Notes: generated by a model not told the origin, from the letters alone. 7,783 bases of DNA from a bacterium (GCA_021802795.1 JAJZRH010000024.1:1-7783), one strand, 5' to 3'; counted from the first letter of the stretch, positions 1 through 6,896 are shown. Numbers and translations: made by a program.

Positions 1-1
1 T

Positions 2-694
2 ATCCAAAAGAGCGTGCTTGAAAAAATCCGCGCGGGCGGGGTCCCCATGCGCTCTCGGTCCTATTTCATACTCCGTACCGTTCTCGTCGGCCTTGCCGGC
101 GCCGTCCTGCTCGCCGGCGCTTTCTTCGCGCTCAGTTTTGTGTTCTTCAGCATTCATGAGAGCGGCGTGCGCTTCCTGCTTGAGTTCGGCGAACAGGGAC
201 TTACGGCATTCATCACGCTCTTCCCGTGGACCTCGCTCCTCGTTTCCCTTGCGTTTCTCGTCATCCTTGAACTTTTGGTGCGCCAATTCACATCCGCGTA
301 CCGATTCTCGCTTCTGCGCATTTTCCTCTGGGTGCTCGTCATCGGCGTCGCCGGCGGGACGCTCATCGGCTTCACGCCATTCCACGCTTCGCTCCTTTCC
401 GCCGCAGACAACGACCGGCTGCCGGTACTGGGACCGCTCTACGAACAGGTCCACGATTCGCACATAGATCGCGGCGTGTACCGCGGGAATGTCGTGTCCG
501 TCGCCGAATCCTACTTCATCATTTCGCACAACGATACCGACCGCGACAGCGACGAAGGAGTCTGGAACGTCGTACCGCCGGAAGGTTTCGACCTCGGCAC
601 GCTCTCCGTCGGGAACAAGGTATATGTAGCGGGACGCCTCAAGCACGGAGTCGTCTACGCCTACGGCATCCGCCCACTATCGGGCGACGAATGA
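2..694 (+). CDS. Three-helix membrane protein with external OB-like domain, 5' end probably outside the window
   Basis: The reading frame is open to the left edge, and the residues before the first ATG (SVLEKIRAGGVP) look like real protein, so the true start probably lies upstream. GTG at 14 and ATG at 47 are possible internal starts with no clear ribosome binding site. Counting from ATG 47, membrane helices fall at about 10-36, 56-78 and 88-110. The basic patches at the N-terminus and between helices 2 and 3 (RQFTSAYR) put the N-terminus inside and the C-terminus outside. Residues about 141-215 form a beta-rich domain (RGVYRGNVVSV ... VGNKVYVAGRLKHGVVYAYGIRPL) resembling small OB-like folds such as DUF5666; it includes an acidic loop, NDTDRDSDEG. 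It matches a recalled family of CPR membrane proteins of unknown function. TGA at 692-694 lies 40 bp before the FMN-binding gene, so it is probably in the same operon and may be a partner of the redox pair. That role is inferred from position only. Confidence 0.75.
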   Translation: MQKSVLEKIRAGGVPMRSRSYFILRTVLVGLAGAVLLAGAFFALSFVFFSIHESGVRFLLEFGEQGLTAFITLFPWTSLLVSLAFLVILELLVRQFTSAYRFSLLRIFLWVLVIGVAGGTLIGFTPFHASLLSAADNDRLPVLGPLYEQVHDSHIDRGVYRGNVVSVAESYFIISHNDTDRDSDEGVWNVVPPEGFDLGTLSVGNKVYVAGRLKHGVVYAYGIRPLSGDE

Positions 695-734
695 AATAAT
701 CGCGTTCTCCCCCGTGTATCTACCAGTACGCACT

Positions 735-1475
735 ATGATCACTCCCCAACTGGCCGACTTCATACGAGTACAGCTCGCCGCCGGCGTCCCGCAGGGAGCG
801 ATACGGCAGTCGCTTGTCGGAAGCGGCTGGACCGAACAAGATATTGCAGAAGCGTTTGCCGCAACGGCGCCGAAGGCGGCGATCGCCACGGTTGCCCAAC
901 CGTCGCTGTTCGGCAGGAAGCTCACCCTTTCGCTCGGGCTTCTGTTCGCTTCGCTCGTTTATGCCGCATGGCAGAACGTCGGTTCGGGAAGATCCGCAGT
1001 GCAGAGCCAGCTTGCGGGAACGACACCGAGCCAGTCGCTCAAGGCCGCGAATGACGCGCTCCTGCAGACGCTCGCGCAGATAGAGAGTTCGGCTCCCGCG
1101 GCGGCCCCCTCTCCCGCGGGGACGGCGCAATCGGCGCTCCCGGCAAAAACGCCCGCCACCGCGACGGCTCCGGCGCCGAAACCGACCGGCCAGTATGCCG
1201 ACGGCTCCTACACCGGCACGCCGGCGGATGCGTACTACGGTACGGTGCAAGTGAAAGCGGTCATCCGAAACGGCCACATCGCTGATGTACAATTCCTGCA
1301 GTACCCGAGCGATCGCGCGAACTCGCAGTACATCAACAGCGTGGCGATGCCGCTTCTGACCCAGGAAGCCATCCAGGTCCAGAGCGCACAGGTGGACGGC
1401 GTTTCCGGAGCGACCTTCACCAGCCAGGCGTTCCAGCAATCGCTCGCTTCGGCGCTCACCCAGGCAAAAATATAA
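735..1475 (+). CDS. Membrane-tethered FMN-binding protein with flavinylation motif (NqrC/RnfG-like domain)
   Basis: This 246-residue protein probably carries covalently bound FMN outside the membrane and passes electrons. Residues 1-41 form a cytosolic helical module common in CPR proteins (ITPQLADFIRVQLAAG ... GWTEQDIAEAF). One membrane helix follows at about 62-80. Residues about 85-153 are a low-complexity Ala/Pro/Thr/Ser linker. Residues 154-246 are an FMN_bind domain (PF04205-like), with YADGSYTGTP at its start and D221-G-V-S-G-A-T227-F-T-S near its end. In NqrC and RnfG the threonine of S/T-G-A-T is flavinylated by ApbE; T227 is the matching residue here, and no apbE lies in the window. 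I chose ATG 735 over GTG 714 because the helical module begins exactly there. Neither start has a Shine-Dalgarno sequence. TAA is followed after one base by the reductase ATG, so the two are almost certainly co-transcribed and translationally coupled. Confidence 0.9.
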   Translation: MITPQLADFIRVQLAAGVPQGAIRQSLVGSGWTEQDIAEAFAATAPKAAIATVAQPSLFGRKLTLSLGLLFASLVYAAWQNVGSGRSAVQSQLAGTTPSQSLKAANDALLQTLAQIESSAPAAAPSPAGTAQSALPAKTPATATAPAPKPTGQYADGSYTGTPADAYYGTVQVKAVIRNGHIADVQFLQYPSDRANSQYINSVAMPLLTQEAIQVQSAQVDGVSGATFTSQAFQQSLASALTQAKI

Positions 1476-1476
1476 T

Positions 1477-2991
1477 ATGACCTACATAGATAATTTCCTG
1501 AACAAGATCACGATGTACCGCCTCGTGCTGTACTACCTCCTCGTCCTTCTCGCCGCAGCATTCTTTTTCGGTTTCTTCGGTATCCTGCCCTACAATCCCG
1601 CGAACCTCGCTTTCTCAACGCTCGTCATTCTCGCGGCATGCTGGGCGACCAATACGGCGTTCGCGAAAGGCTTCGGCGCCATCACGAACGTGGAGTCGAT
1701 CTACATCACCGCCCTCATACTCGCGCTCATCATCACGCCGGTCGCCCCGGACAATTACGCCGGCGTCGGTTTCCTCATCTTCGCGTCGGCGTGGGCGATG
1801 GCGTCCAAATTCATCTTTGCCATCGGCAGGAAGCATATTTTCAATGCGGCGGCATTCGGCGTCGCACTTTCGGCGTTCGTCCTGAACCAACCGGCCACCT
1901 GGTGGGTCGGCGGAAACCTGCCGCTCCTGCCGTTCGTCGTCCTCGGCGGCCTCCTCATCGTGCGCAAGATACGGCGGGAGGACCTCGTCATCGCGTTTTC
2001 CGTCGTCGCTTTCCTGACCATCGCCGCAACGGCGAGCAGCGGTGCGCTGACCGCACTGACGCAGACGCTTCTCCACTCCGCGTTCTTTTTCCTGGCGCTT
2101 GTGATGCTCACCGAACCGCTGACCATGCCGCCCACGCGGGCGTTGCGCATCCTCTACGGCGCGCTCGTCGGATTCCTCTTCGCTCCCAATATCCATATCG
2201 GCTCGTTCTATTTCACGCCGGAGCTCGCTCTCCTCATCGGCAATATCTTCGTCTACCTGGTAAGCCCCAAAGGGCGCTACATCCTGACGCTCCTTGAGAA
2301 GAACAAGCTTGCCGACGGGACGTATGAATTCGTATTCGCACCGGATCGGCCGTTCACCGACTTCCGCCCGGGACAGTATGTGGAATGGACGGTGCCGCAC
2401 CGCTTTGCGGATGATCGCGGGAATCGCCGCTTCTTCACCATCGCCTCCGCGCCGGCCGAGAAGAACGTGCGGCTCGGCGTGCGTTTCTACGAACCGAAGA
2501 GCAGTTTCAAGCGCGCGCTTGACCTGATGAAAGTGAACGACACGATATCGGTATCGCATCTTGCCGGGGACTTCGTCCTGCCGAAGAACGCAGGAAAGAA
2601 ACTCGCGTTCATTGCCGGCGGCATCGGCGTCACCCCGTTCCGCAGCATGGTGCAGCATATGGTCGACACCAAAGATACGCGCCCCGCGACGCTCCTCTAC
2701 TCGAACAAGACCGCCGCCGAGATAGCGTATAGGGATACCTTCGACAAGGCGGCGCAGGCGATCGGCCTTAAGACCGTCTATGCGCTCACGAACGAACCGG
2801 CGCCCGCGCCCGGCACCTATGCCGGACTCATCGACGCGGCGCTCATCAAGCGTGAGATACCTGACTATCTGGAGCGCACGTTCTATATCTCGGGGCCCCA
2901 CGGCATGGTCGAGGCGTTCAAGAAAACCCTGCACGAAATGGGCGTCTCCCGCTTTTCCATAAAAACCGATTACTTCCCCGGTTTCGCGTAG
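1477..2991 (+). CDS. NqrB/RnfD-like membrane domain fused to FAD/NAD(P)H reductase domain
   Basis: This 504-residue fusion probably takes electrons from cytosolic NAD(P)H and sends them across the membrane. Residues 1-262 are about nine or ten membrane helices resembling NqrB/RnfD, with RKHIFNAAAFG (118-128) and MLTEPLTMPPT (210-220) in the place of the family's aTDPvTsP segment. No S/T-G-A-T flavinylation motif is present in this half; SGAL at 188-191 is the closest string. Residues about 265-504 are a ferredoxin-NADP-reductase-like module. Its FAD site is R318-F-F-T-I-A-S324, preceded by FRPGQYVEW; its nucleotide site is GGIGVTP (381-387); near the end it has SGPHGM (472-477), where most relatives have CGP. 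There is no 2Fe-2S domain, so FAD probably hands electrons straight to the membrane half. The start is one base after the FMN-protein stop (TAA-T-ATG). The FMN protein upstream is the obvious acceptor, by analogy with Nqr/Rnf and other flavinylated systems. Confidence 0.9.
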   Translation: MTYIDNFLNKITMYRLVLYYLLVLLAAAFFFGFFGILPYNPANLAFSTLVILAACWATNTAFAKGFGAITNVESIYITALILALIITPVAPDNYAGVGFLIFASAWAMASKFIFAIGRKHIFNAAAFGVALSAFVLNQPATWWVGGNLPLLPFVVLGGLLIVRKIRREDLVIAFSVVAFLTIAATASSGALTALTQTLLHSAFFFLALVMLTEPLTMPPTRALRILYGALVGFLFAPNIHIGSFYFTPELALLIGNIFVYLVSPKGRYILTLLEKNKLADGTYEFVFAPDRPFTDFRPGQYVEWTVPHRFADDRGNRRFFTIASAPAEKNVRLGVRFYEPKSSFKRALDLMKVNDTISVSHLAGDFVLPKNAGKKLAFIAGGIGVTPFRSMVQHMVDTKDTRPATLLYSNKTAAEIAYRDTFDKAAQAIGLKTVYALTNEPAPAPGTYAGLIDAALIKREIPDYLERTFYISGPHGMVEAFKKTLHEMGVSRFSIKTDYFPGFA

Positions 2992-2994
2992 ACC

Positions 2995-3456
2995 TTATTC
3001 ACCGGATGCTTCCTTTAGTCGTTCGAGCGCGCCGGTAAATGCGGCTAGCTCCGTTTTCGACAGCGCCGCAAACAGCCCGTTGAGTATCCGCGTGCCGCGG
3101 GCGACCGCCCTCCGGAGCTCGTTCTTCCCCTTTGCCGTGAGCACCAAGCGCGAAGTGCGCCGGTCGCGTCGGTCGGTCGAACTCGTGACGAACCCGCTCC
3201 GTATGAGACCGCCGATAAGCGTCGTGGCGGACGGCGCAGTGATGGAAAGATGGTCGGCGACGTCTTTCATCTTCGGCCCGCCCGCGTCCGCGATGAATTT
3301 CATCGTTTCTATATGAAGCCATGCCGAAGGGTCGTACTTCTTGCCCTGCGCGAGCCTCGTGCGCACGATGCGGCGCACCGTAAAGAAGAGCGACATCGCT
3401 CGCGTGACATCCGCGGAAGCATGGGGTTTTTTCTGAGCGCGTTTCATCATAGTCAT
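2995..3456 (-). CDS. MarR-family transcriptional regulator
   Basis: This 153-residue regulator is a winged-helix DNA-binding protein that acts as a dimer. The winged helix spans about 60-111: PKMKDVADHLSITAPSATTL forms the helix-turn-helix, and the wing carries the hallmark D95-R-R-D-R-R followed by SRLVLTAKGK. Flanking helices at about 14-36 and 112-150 should form the dimer interface. The length is normal for the family. I chose the ATG at 3456 because it follows the transporter stop by one base (TAA-T-ATG). An upstream start at 3510 would force a 53-bp overlap and add an Arg-rich tail unlike the family, and ATGs at 3450 and 3447 are also possible. As the last gene of the efflux operon it is likely a repressor controlling its own operon through the palindrome at 6913-6931. 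The inducing ligand cannot be read from the sequence. Its stop lies 3 bp from the stop of the convergent reductase gene. Confidence 0.92.
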   Translation of the reverse strand: MTMMKRAQKKPHASADVTRAMSLFFTVRRIVRTRLAQGKKYDPSAWLHIETMKFIADAGGPKMKDVADHLSITAPSATTLIGGLIRSGFVTSSTDRRDRRTSRLVLTAKGKNELRRAVARGTRILNGLFAALSKTELAAFTGALERLKEASGE

Positions 3457-3457
3457 A

Positions 3458-4987
3458 TTATCCGCCCGCGGCCGCCTCAGCGAGAAGTTCCGGCGGGATA
3501 TCTTTCTCATCCGCGTGCTTCGTCCGCAGGAAGAAGAGCGCGATGAGCGCGCCCGCGAGCATCGCCCCCGCGGCCCAGCCGAAGACCGTGCCGTAGGAGA
3601 GCAGCTCCGCTTTCATAATGATGAGCCGGCCGGCCTCGGCAAGCGCCGCCGGCGACGAGCTGTTGATGTGTGAATTCAGCGCCACCATGAGCACATTCGC
3701 GTTCGTCGTGTTCGCGAGGATGGTGCTGAAGATGGCGATGCCGAACGCGCCGCCGATATTGCGCGTGAGGTTCAAAAGGCCGGAGGACATGCCTACCTCA
3801 TGAAGCGGCACGGAAGTTGTGGCCGCGCTCGTTAAAGGCGCCATGCCGAGCCCGAGACCGGCGCCGAACAGGACGAGCGGCAGGACAAAATCCCACGACG
3901 TCATGGTCGGGTCGAGGTTCATAAGGAGGAACAGGCCGAGCGCGGAAAGACCCATGCCGAACGAGACGGTGTACCGCGGATTGAATGAGTTCGCGAGTTT
4001 GGCGCCCAAAGGCGCGAATATCGGCAGTGCGAGCGCCATCGGCACGAAGAGGTAGCCGCTTTGCGTCGCCGTGTAGTGGAGGAATGTCTGGGCGAACACC
4101 GGCAGGAGAAGCATCGCGCCCATCATCCCGCCGAAGGAGATGAATGAGACCGCGAGCACGGAGACGATGACCGGATTCCGGAAGAATTTAAAATCGATGA
4201 TGGGGTGCGTATGGCGCGTCTCCCACTGGTATACAAGCGCACCGAACACGAGCGTGAGCGCGTAGCACAGGATGCTCGCCGAGGAGAGCCATCCCCAGTC
4301 CTGCCCGCGATCCACCACGAGCACCAGCGCCGAAATGGCGACCGAGAGAAGCACTGCGCCGAACCAGTCGAACTTGCCCCGCTCCCCGGGCCGATCGTGC
4401 GGCAGGAAGAGAAGCGTCATTGCGAGTCCGGCGATGCCGATGGGCAGGTTGATGAAGAAGACCCAGCGCCAATCGAAATTGTCGACGAGATACCCGCCAA
4501 GCAACGGGCCGATGACGGCGGATATGGCGAAGGACGACGACCAGATGCCGAGCGCCTGCGCGCGCGCCTTCGGTTCGGCAAACGATTTGGCGATGAGCGA
4601 CATTGCCGTCGGATAGACCGCGGCGCCGACGAGTCCCTGGAGAATACGGAAGAACACGAGCGAATAAAAATCCCACGAAAGGCCGGCGAGCATGGAAACG
4701 AAGATGAAGCCGACGAAACTCCAGAGGTAGATGATGCGATTGCCGAACAGGTCGCCGAGCTTGCCGAAGACCGGCACGAAGATGGCGTTGCTGATGATGT
4801 AGGCCGTCGCTATCCACGCCGCCGTGGAGACCGTAATGCCGAAGTCGCCCATGATCTTCGGCATGGCCAAGTTCACGACCGTGCGGTCGAGACCGATGAG
4901 GAGCGTCCCCACCATCACCGTAGCGAGCACGAGCCACGGGTGCCCCGTGAGCCGGTGGGCCGCTTTCTGCGAGAGAGTGGCCTCCAT
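3458..4987 (-). CDS. DHA2-family (EmrB/QacA) MFS multidrug efflux transporter
   Basis: This 509-residue protein is a proton-coupled exporter of the 14-helix DHA2 group, normal in length. Visible signatures are GLDRTVVNLAMPKI (32-45) in helix 1, WIATAY (58-63), the MFS motif A GKLGDLFGNR (75-84), FRILQG at about 113-118, the antiporter motif C around AVIGPLLGG (157-165), and WRWVFFINLPIG (173-184). The cytosolic loop after helix 6 (DRPGERGKFDWFG) is typical of EmrB-like proteins. I chose ATG 4987; a TTG at 4996 would add only three residues, and neither has a good ribosome binding site. It follows two adaptor genes and precedes marR, the usual arrangement of an emrAB-type locus with a repressor. 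Likely substrates are hydrophobic toxic compounds, but the sequence does not say which. It could also export a cell-made metabolite. Confidence 0.95.
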   Translation of the reverse strand: MEATLSQKAAHRLTGHPWLVLATVMVGTLLIGLDRTVVNLAMPKIMGDFGITVSTAAWIATAYIISNAIFVPVFGKLGDLFGNRIIYLWSFVGFIFVSMLAGLSWDFYSLVFFRILQGLVGAAVYPTAMSLIAKSFAEPKARAQALGIWSSSFAISAVIGPLLGGYLVDNFDWRWVFFINLPIGIAGLAMTLLFLPHDRPGERGKFDWFGAVLLSVAISALVLVVDRGQDWGWLSSASILCYALTLVFGALVYQWETRHTHPIIDFKFFRNPVIVSVLAVSFISFGGMMGAMLLLPVFAQTFLHYTATQSGYLFVPMALALPIFAPLGAKLANSFNPRYTVSFGMGLSALGLFLLMNLDPTMTSWDFVLPLVLFGAGLGLGMAPLTSAATTSVPLHEVGMSSGLLNLTRNIGGAFGIAIFSTILANTTNANVLMVALNSHINSSSPAALAEAGRLIIMKAELLSYGTVFGWAAGAMLAGALIALFFLRTKHADEKDIPPELLAEAAAGG

Positions 4988-4999
4988 ACCCTGCAACGA

Positions 5000-5617
5000 T
5001 TATTTCGTGTAAATCTCCATCCGCGCCGACATGCCGTTCCGGAGTTCGGGATATGCGCTCGTATCAAAGCGCGCCTTCACGTCGAACTGCTGGACCTGGC
5101 GCTGGCTGGAGATATTGAACACGATGCCGGACTGGTTCGAAGTCGGCGCTATTTCATCAATGACGCCGGTGAACGTTTTCCCGCTAAATGCGTCGACGGT
5201 GAACCTGACCGGATCGCCGATGCGTATCTGCGCGAAACCCTTGTTCTCATCAATGCGGCCCACCACGCGCAACTGCGACGGATCGATCATCGTAACAACC
5301 TCGACCCCGGCATTCACCTGAGCGCCAACCGCATCATTGACCGAGACGACCATGCCGGCCACCTTACTGGTGATGACCTGCGTTCCGACCAGCGCTACCG
5401 GTTGGTTCGCCGTGATCATATCGCCCGTGTGTACGTAGACCGCATCAAGGATGCCGGGCGCGGTCGAGGTAAGGCCGATAAGCGGCGCCTGGATGCTCGC
5501 CGTGTCGATGGACACGCGGCCGCTCGTGAGGATGAGGTACGCGCTGACCGCACCGACGGCGATGATAAGGAATGCGCCGGAGCCGACGTAGAGAAGTTGT
5601 TTGCGAAGTGGGTCCAT
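5000..5617 (-). CDS. Compact HlyD/EmrA-like membrane fusion protein without hairpin
   Basis: This 205-residue adaptor is about half the length of EmrA. A signal-anchor helix lies at about 8-31. The two lipoyl half-motifs follow each other directly: about 51-78 (STAPGILDAVYVHTGDMI) and about 81-111 (TSKVAGMVVSVNDAVGAQV). The coiled-coil hairpin that normally separates them is absent. Residues 116-203 form a complete-looking beta-barrel, from LRVVGRIDEN through IGDPVRFTVDAF and GVIDEIAP to LRNGMSARMEIYT. The protein ends there, with no membrane-proximal domain. Such a short adaptor cannot bridge a periplasm, which fits a cell without an outer-membrane channel. The gene starts 4 bp after the larger adaptor's stop and ends 12 bp before the transporter ATG. 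It probably sits on the outer face and assists the MFS pump. Its domain loss complements that of the larger adaptor. Confidence 0.9.
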   Translation of the reverse strand: MDPLRKQLLYVGSGAFLIIAVGAVSAYLILTSGRVSIDTASIQAPLIGLTSTAPGILDAVYVHTGDMITANQPVALVGTQVITSKVAGMVVSVNDAVGAQVNAGVEVVTMIDPSQLRVVGRIDENKGFAQIRIGDPVRFTVDAFSGKTFTGVIDEIAPTSNQSGIVFNISSQRQVQQFDVKARFDTSAYPELRNGMSARMEIYTK

Positions 5618-5621
5618 ATGA

Positions 5622-6896
5622 TTATTGCTTATTAGTCGTGCCGAAAGTCAGCACGTCATCTCCAGCGGCAAGTCCGGAGAGTATCTCGGTCATGCCGTCC
5701 GTGCCCGTAAGACCGGTCGCAACCGGCGTTTGTATCGGCGCGCCCTTTGCGTCCTTCACATATACGAACGCCTGTCCCCCGCTCCTGATAACGGAGCTTG
5801 TCGGAACCACGAGCGCATTGTCTTTGCTCCCGCCGGAAGATTCGATGGAAACGAGTATCACCCCGGGCGCGGCGGTTTGGCCGAGGTGCGCGTTCAGCGC
5901 CGTGACCGTGCCTGCGAACGGCGCGGTAAGCACCGATTGCCGGAGCATAACGTCAATGCCGCGGAGCGTCGCCTGCGCCGCGTCGACCGCGGCCTTTTGC
6001 GCTGCGATGTCGTTCGCCGTCGCTCCCGCCTGTGCAAGCGTGAGCGCGCCAACGGCCGCCTTGTATGCCGTATCGGCCGAAATGAGTCCTGAGAGCGAAG
6101 CGAGCGTGTTCAGGCGTCCGGTATTCACGCTCGACTGATATCCGGCGAGCGTCGACGCTCCAATGGAACCGCCGGGCTGGGTTTCAGCGAGCGCAACGGT
6201 GAGGTCGTTGAGGAACGCCGCGACGCTTCTCATGTTGTCCTCGGACAAAGCGACGGAGCTCTCGGGGTCGCCCGTGGCAGCGGCAAGCGATGCGTTCCAC
6301 GATGCGAACATCGCCTCGAGCGCGACGCGCTCCGTCTGGATACGGCTCACCAGCGTAGCATCGGGCACGAGGACGGAAAGTTGCGCCGTCGCGTTGCGGG
6401 GATTCGTGAAGACCTGGTCGGCCTTTGCATGCACGGCATCATCCGCGTTCGTATAGGCCGACTGGAGCGCGCTCGCAAGCGCATTCTTCGCTTGCGCGAC
6501 GGCTGTCTGATTTATTGCGAGCTGTTCAGGGCGCGTGCCGGCCGTAAGCGCCGCAAGACGCGCCTCGGCCGCTTCAAGGTTCGCCGCTGCTCCCGCGCGC
6601 GTCGCCTGGAGCGAGGACTGGTCGAGTGCGACAAGCGTCGCGCCCGCCTCAACCTTCTGTCCGATCGAAACGGGAATGGAAACGACCTGTCCGGACACTT
6701 GGAATGAAAGGTCGGAGGTCGCCCCGCCGACGCCCGTGATGGATGCGTTGACCGCCTTCGTGTACTGCCCCGACGGAGTTACGGAACTTGCCTGCCATGC
6801 GATGCCGACAGCGACAAGCGCAATGATAAGCGCCCCGCCAAGCGAGATATGGGGCTTGGAGAGATGCGTGAGGACCTTCGTGGTTCGTGGATGCAT
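5622..6896 (-). CDS. Periplasmic-adaptor-like protein with long coiled-coil region (HlyD/MacA type) and missing beta-barrel
   Basis: This 424-residue protein is the first gene of the efflux operon. An N-terminal signal anchor lies at about 17-35. The first lipoyl half is at about 60-95 (LSFQVSGQVVSIPVSIGQKV). Residues about 95-318 are Ala/Gln-rich helices forming a long hairpin, broken in the middle by a segment with FTNPRNAT (163-170) as seen in CPR adaptors. The second lipoyl half is 322-351 (VLTAPFAGTVTALNAHLGQ). It is followed almost at once by a membrane-proximal domain (ALVVPTSSVI at 361-370, then GGQAFVYVKD, then TEILSGLAAGDDVL). The roughly 70-80-residue beta-barrel usually found between these two parts is not there. 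The start codon has no ribosome binding site, but the promoter and operator just upstream support it. It probably works with the small adaptor and the MFS pump; a role in MacB-like or secretion export is less likely, since no such partner is present. Confidence 0.9.
   Translation of the reverse strand: MHPRTTKVLTHLSKPHISLGGALIIALVAVGIAWQASSVTPSGQYTKAVNASITGVGGATSDLSFQVSGQVVSIPVSIGQKVEAGATLVALDQSSLQATRAGAAANLEAAEARLAALTAGTRPEQLAINQTAVAQAKNALASALQSAYTNADDAVHAKADQVFTNPRNATAQLSVLVPDATLVSRIQTERVALEAMFASWNASLAAATGDPESSVALSEDNMRSVAAFLNDLTVALAETQPGGSIGASTLAGYQSSVNTGRLNTLASLSGLISADTAYKAAVGALTLAQAGATANDIAAQKAAVDAAQATLRGIDVMLRQSVLTAPFAGTVTALNAHLGQTAAPGVILVSIESSGGSKDNALVVPTSSVIRSGGQAFVYVKDAKGAPIQTPVATGLTGTDGMTEILSGLAAGDDVLTFGTTNKQ

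Noticed and set aside
1..21. Short frame YPKERA ending in TGA at 19-21, possibly the tail of an upstream gene
   Set aside because: The overlapping frame from position 2 reads into the membrane protein with a plausible N-terminal extension (SVLEKIRAGG), so a second coding frame there is not needed.
1090..1190. GC-rich repetitive stretch in the FMN-binding gene as a repeat element
   Set aside because: It encodes the Ala/Pro/Thr linker in frame; the repetition is of codons and there are no exact repeated units.
720..1439. 239-residue antisense frame and other overlapping frames across the FMN-binding gene
   Set aside because: These are Arg-rich shadows created by the GC-rich Ala/Pro linker; the FMN_bind motif lies in the plus-strand frame.
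1471..1476. Perfect TATAAT directly before the reductase-fusion ATG
   Set aside because: Transcription from it would begin at about 1482-1484, after the ATG at 1477. It is explained by the Ile codon, the TAA stop and the TAATATG junction.
2038..2049. SGAL in the membrane domain as a degenerate flavinylation site
   Set aside because: The threonine is replaced by leucine and the string lies too close to the TEPLT segment to match the NqrB/RnfD site; it is probably a chance Ser/Gly/Ala run.
1615..2934. 439-residue open frame antisense to the NqrB/reductase fusion
   Set aside because: It is Arg/Glu-rich low-complexity sequence with no recognisable motif, while the plus-strand gene has strong FAD and nucleotide-binding motifs.
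3421..3432. T-run (GGTTTTTTC) near the start of marR as a possible terminator
   Set aside because: It lies inside the marR coding region (AAA codons read on the minus strand) and has no stable GC-rich stem next to it.
4205..5635. 476-residue open frame on the plus strand opposite the MFS and small adaptor genes
   Set aside because: Its product is full of Arg, Asp, His and Glu with no membrane or domain pattern, as expected for the complement of GC-rich membrane-protein genes. The opposite strand holds two clear family members.
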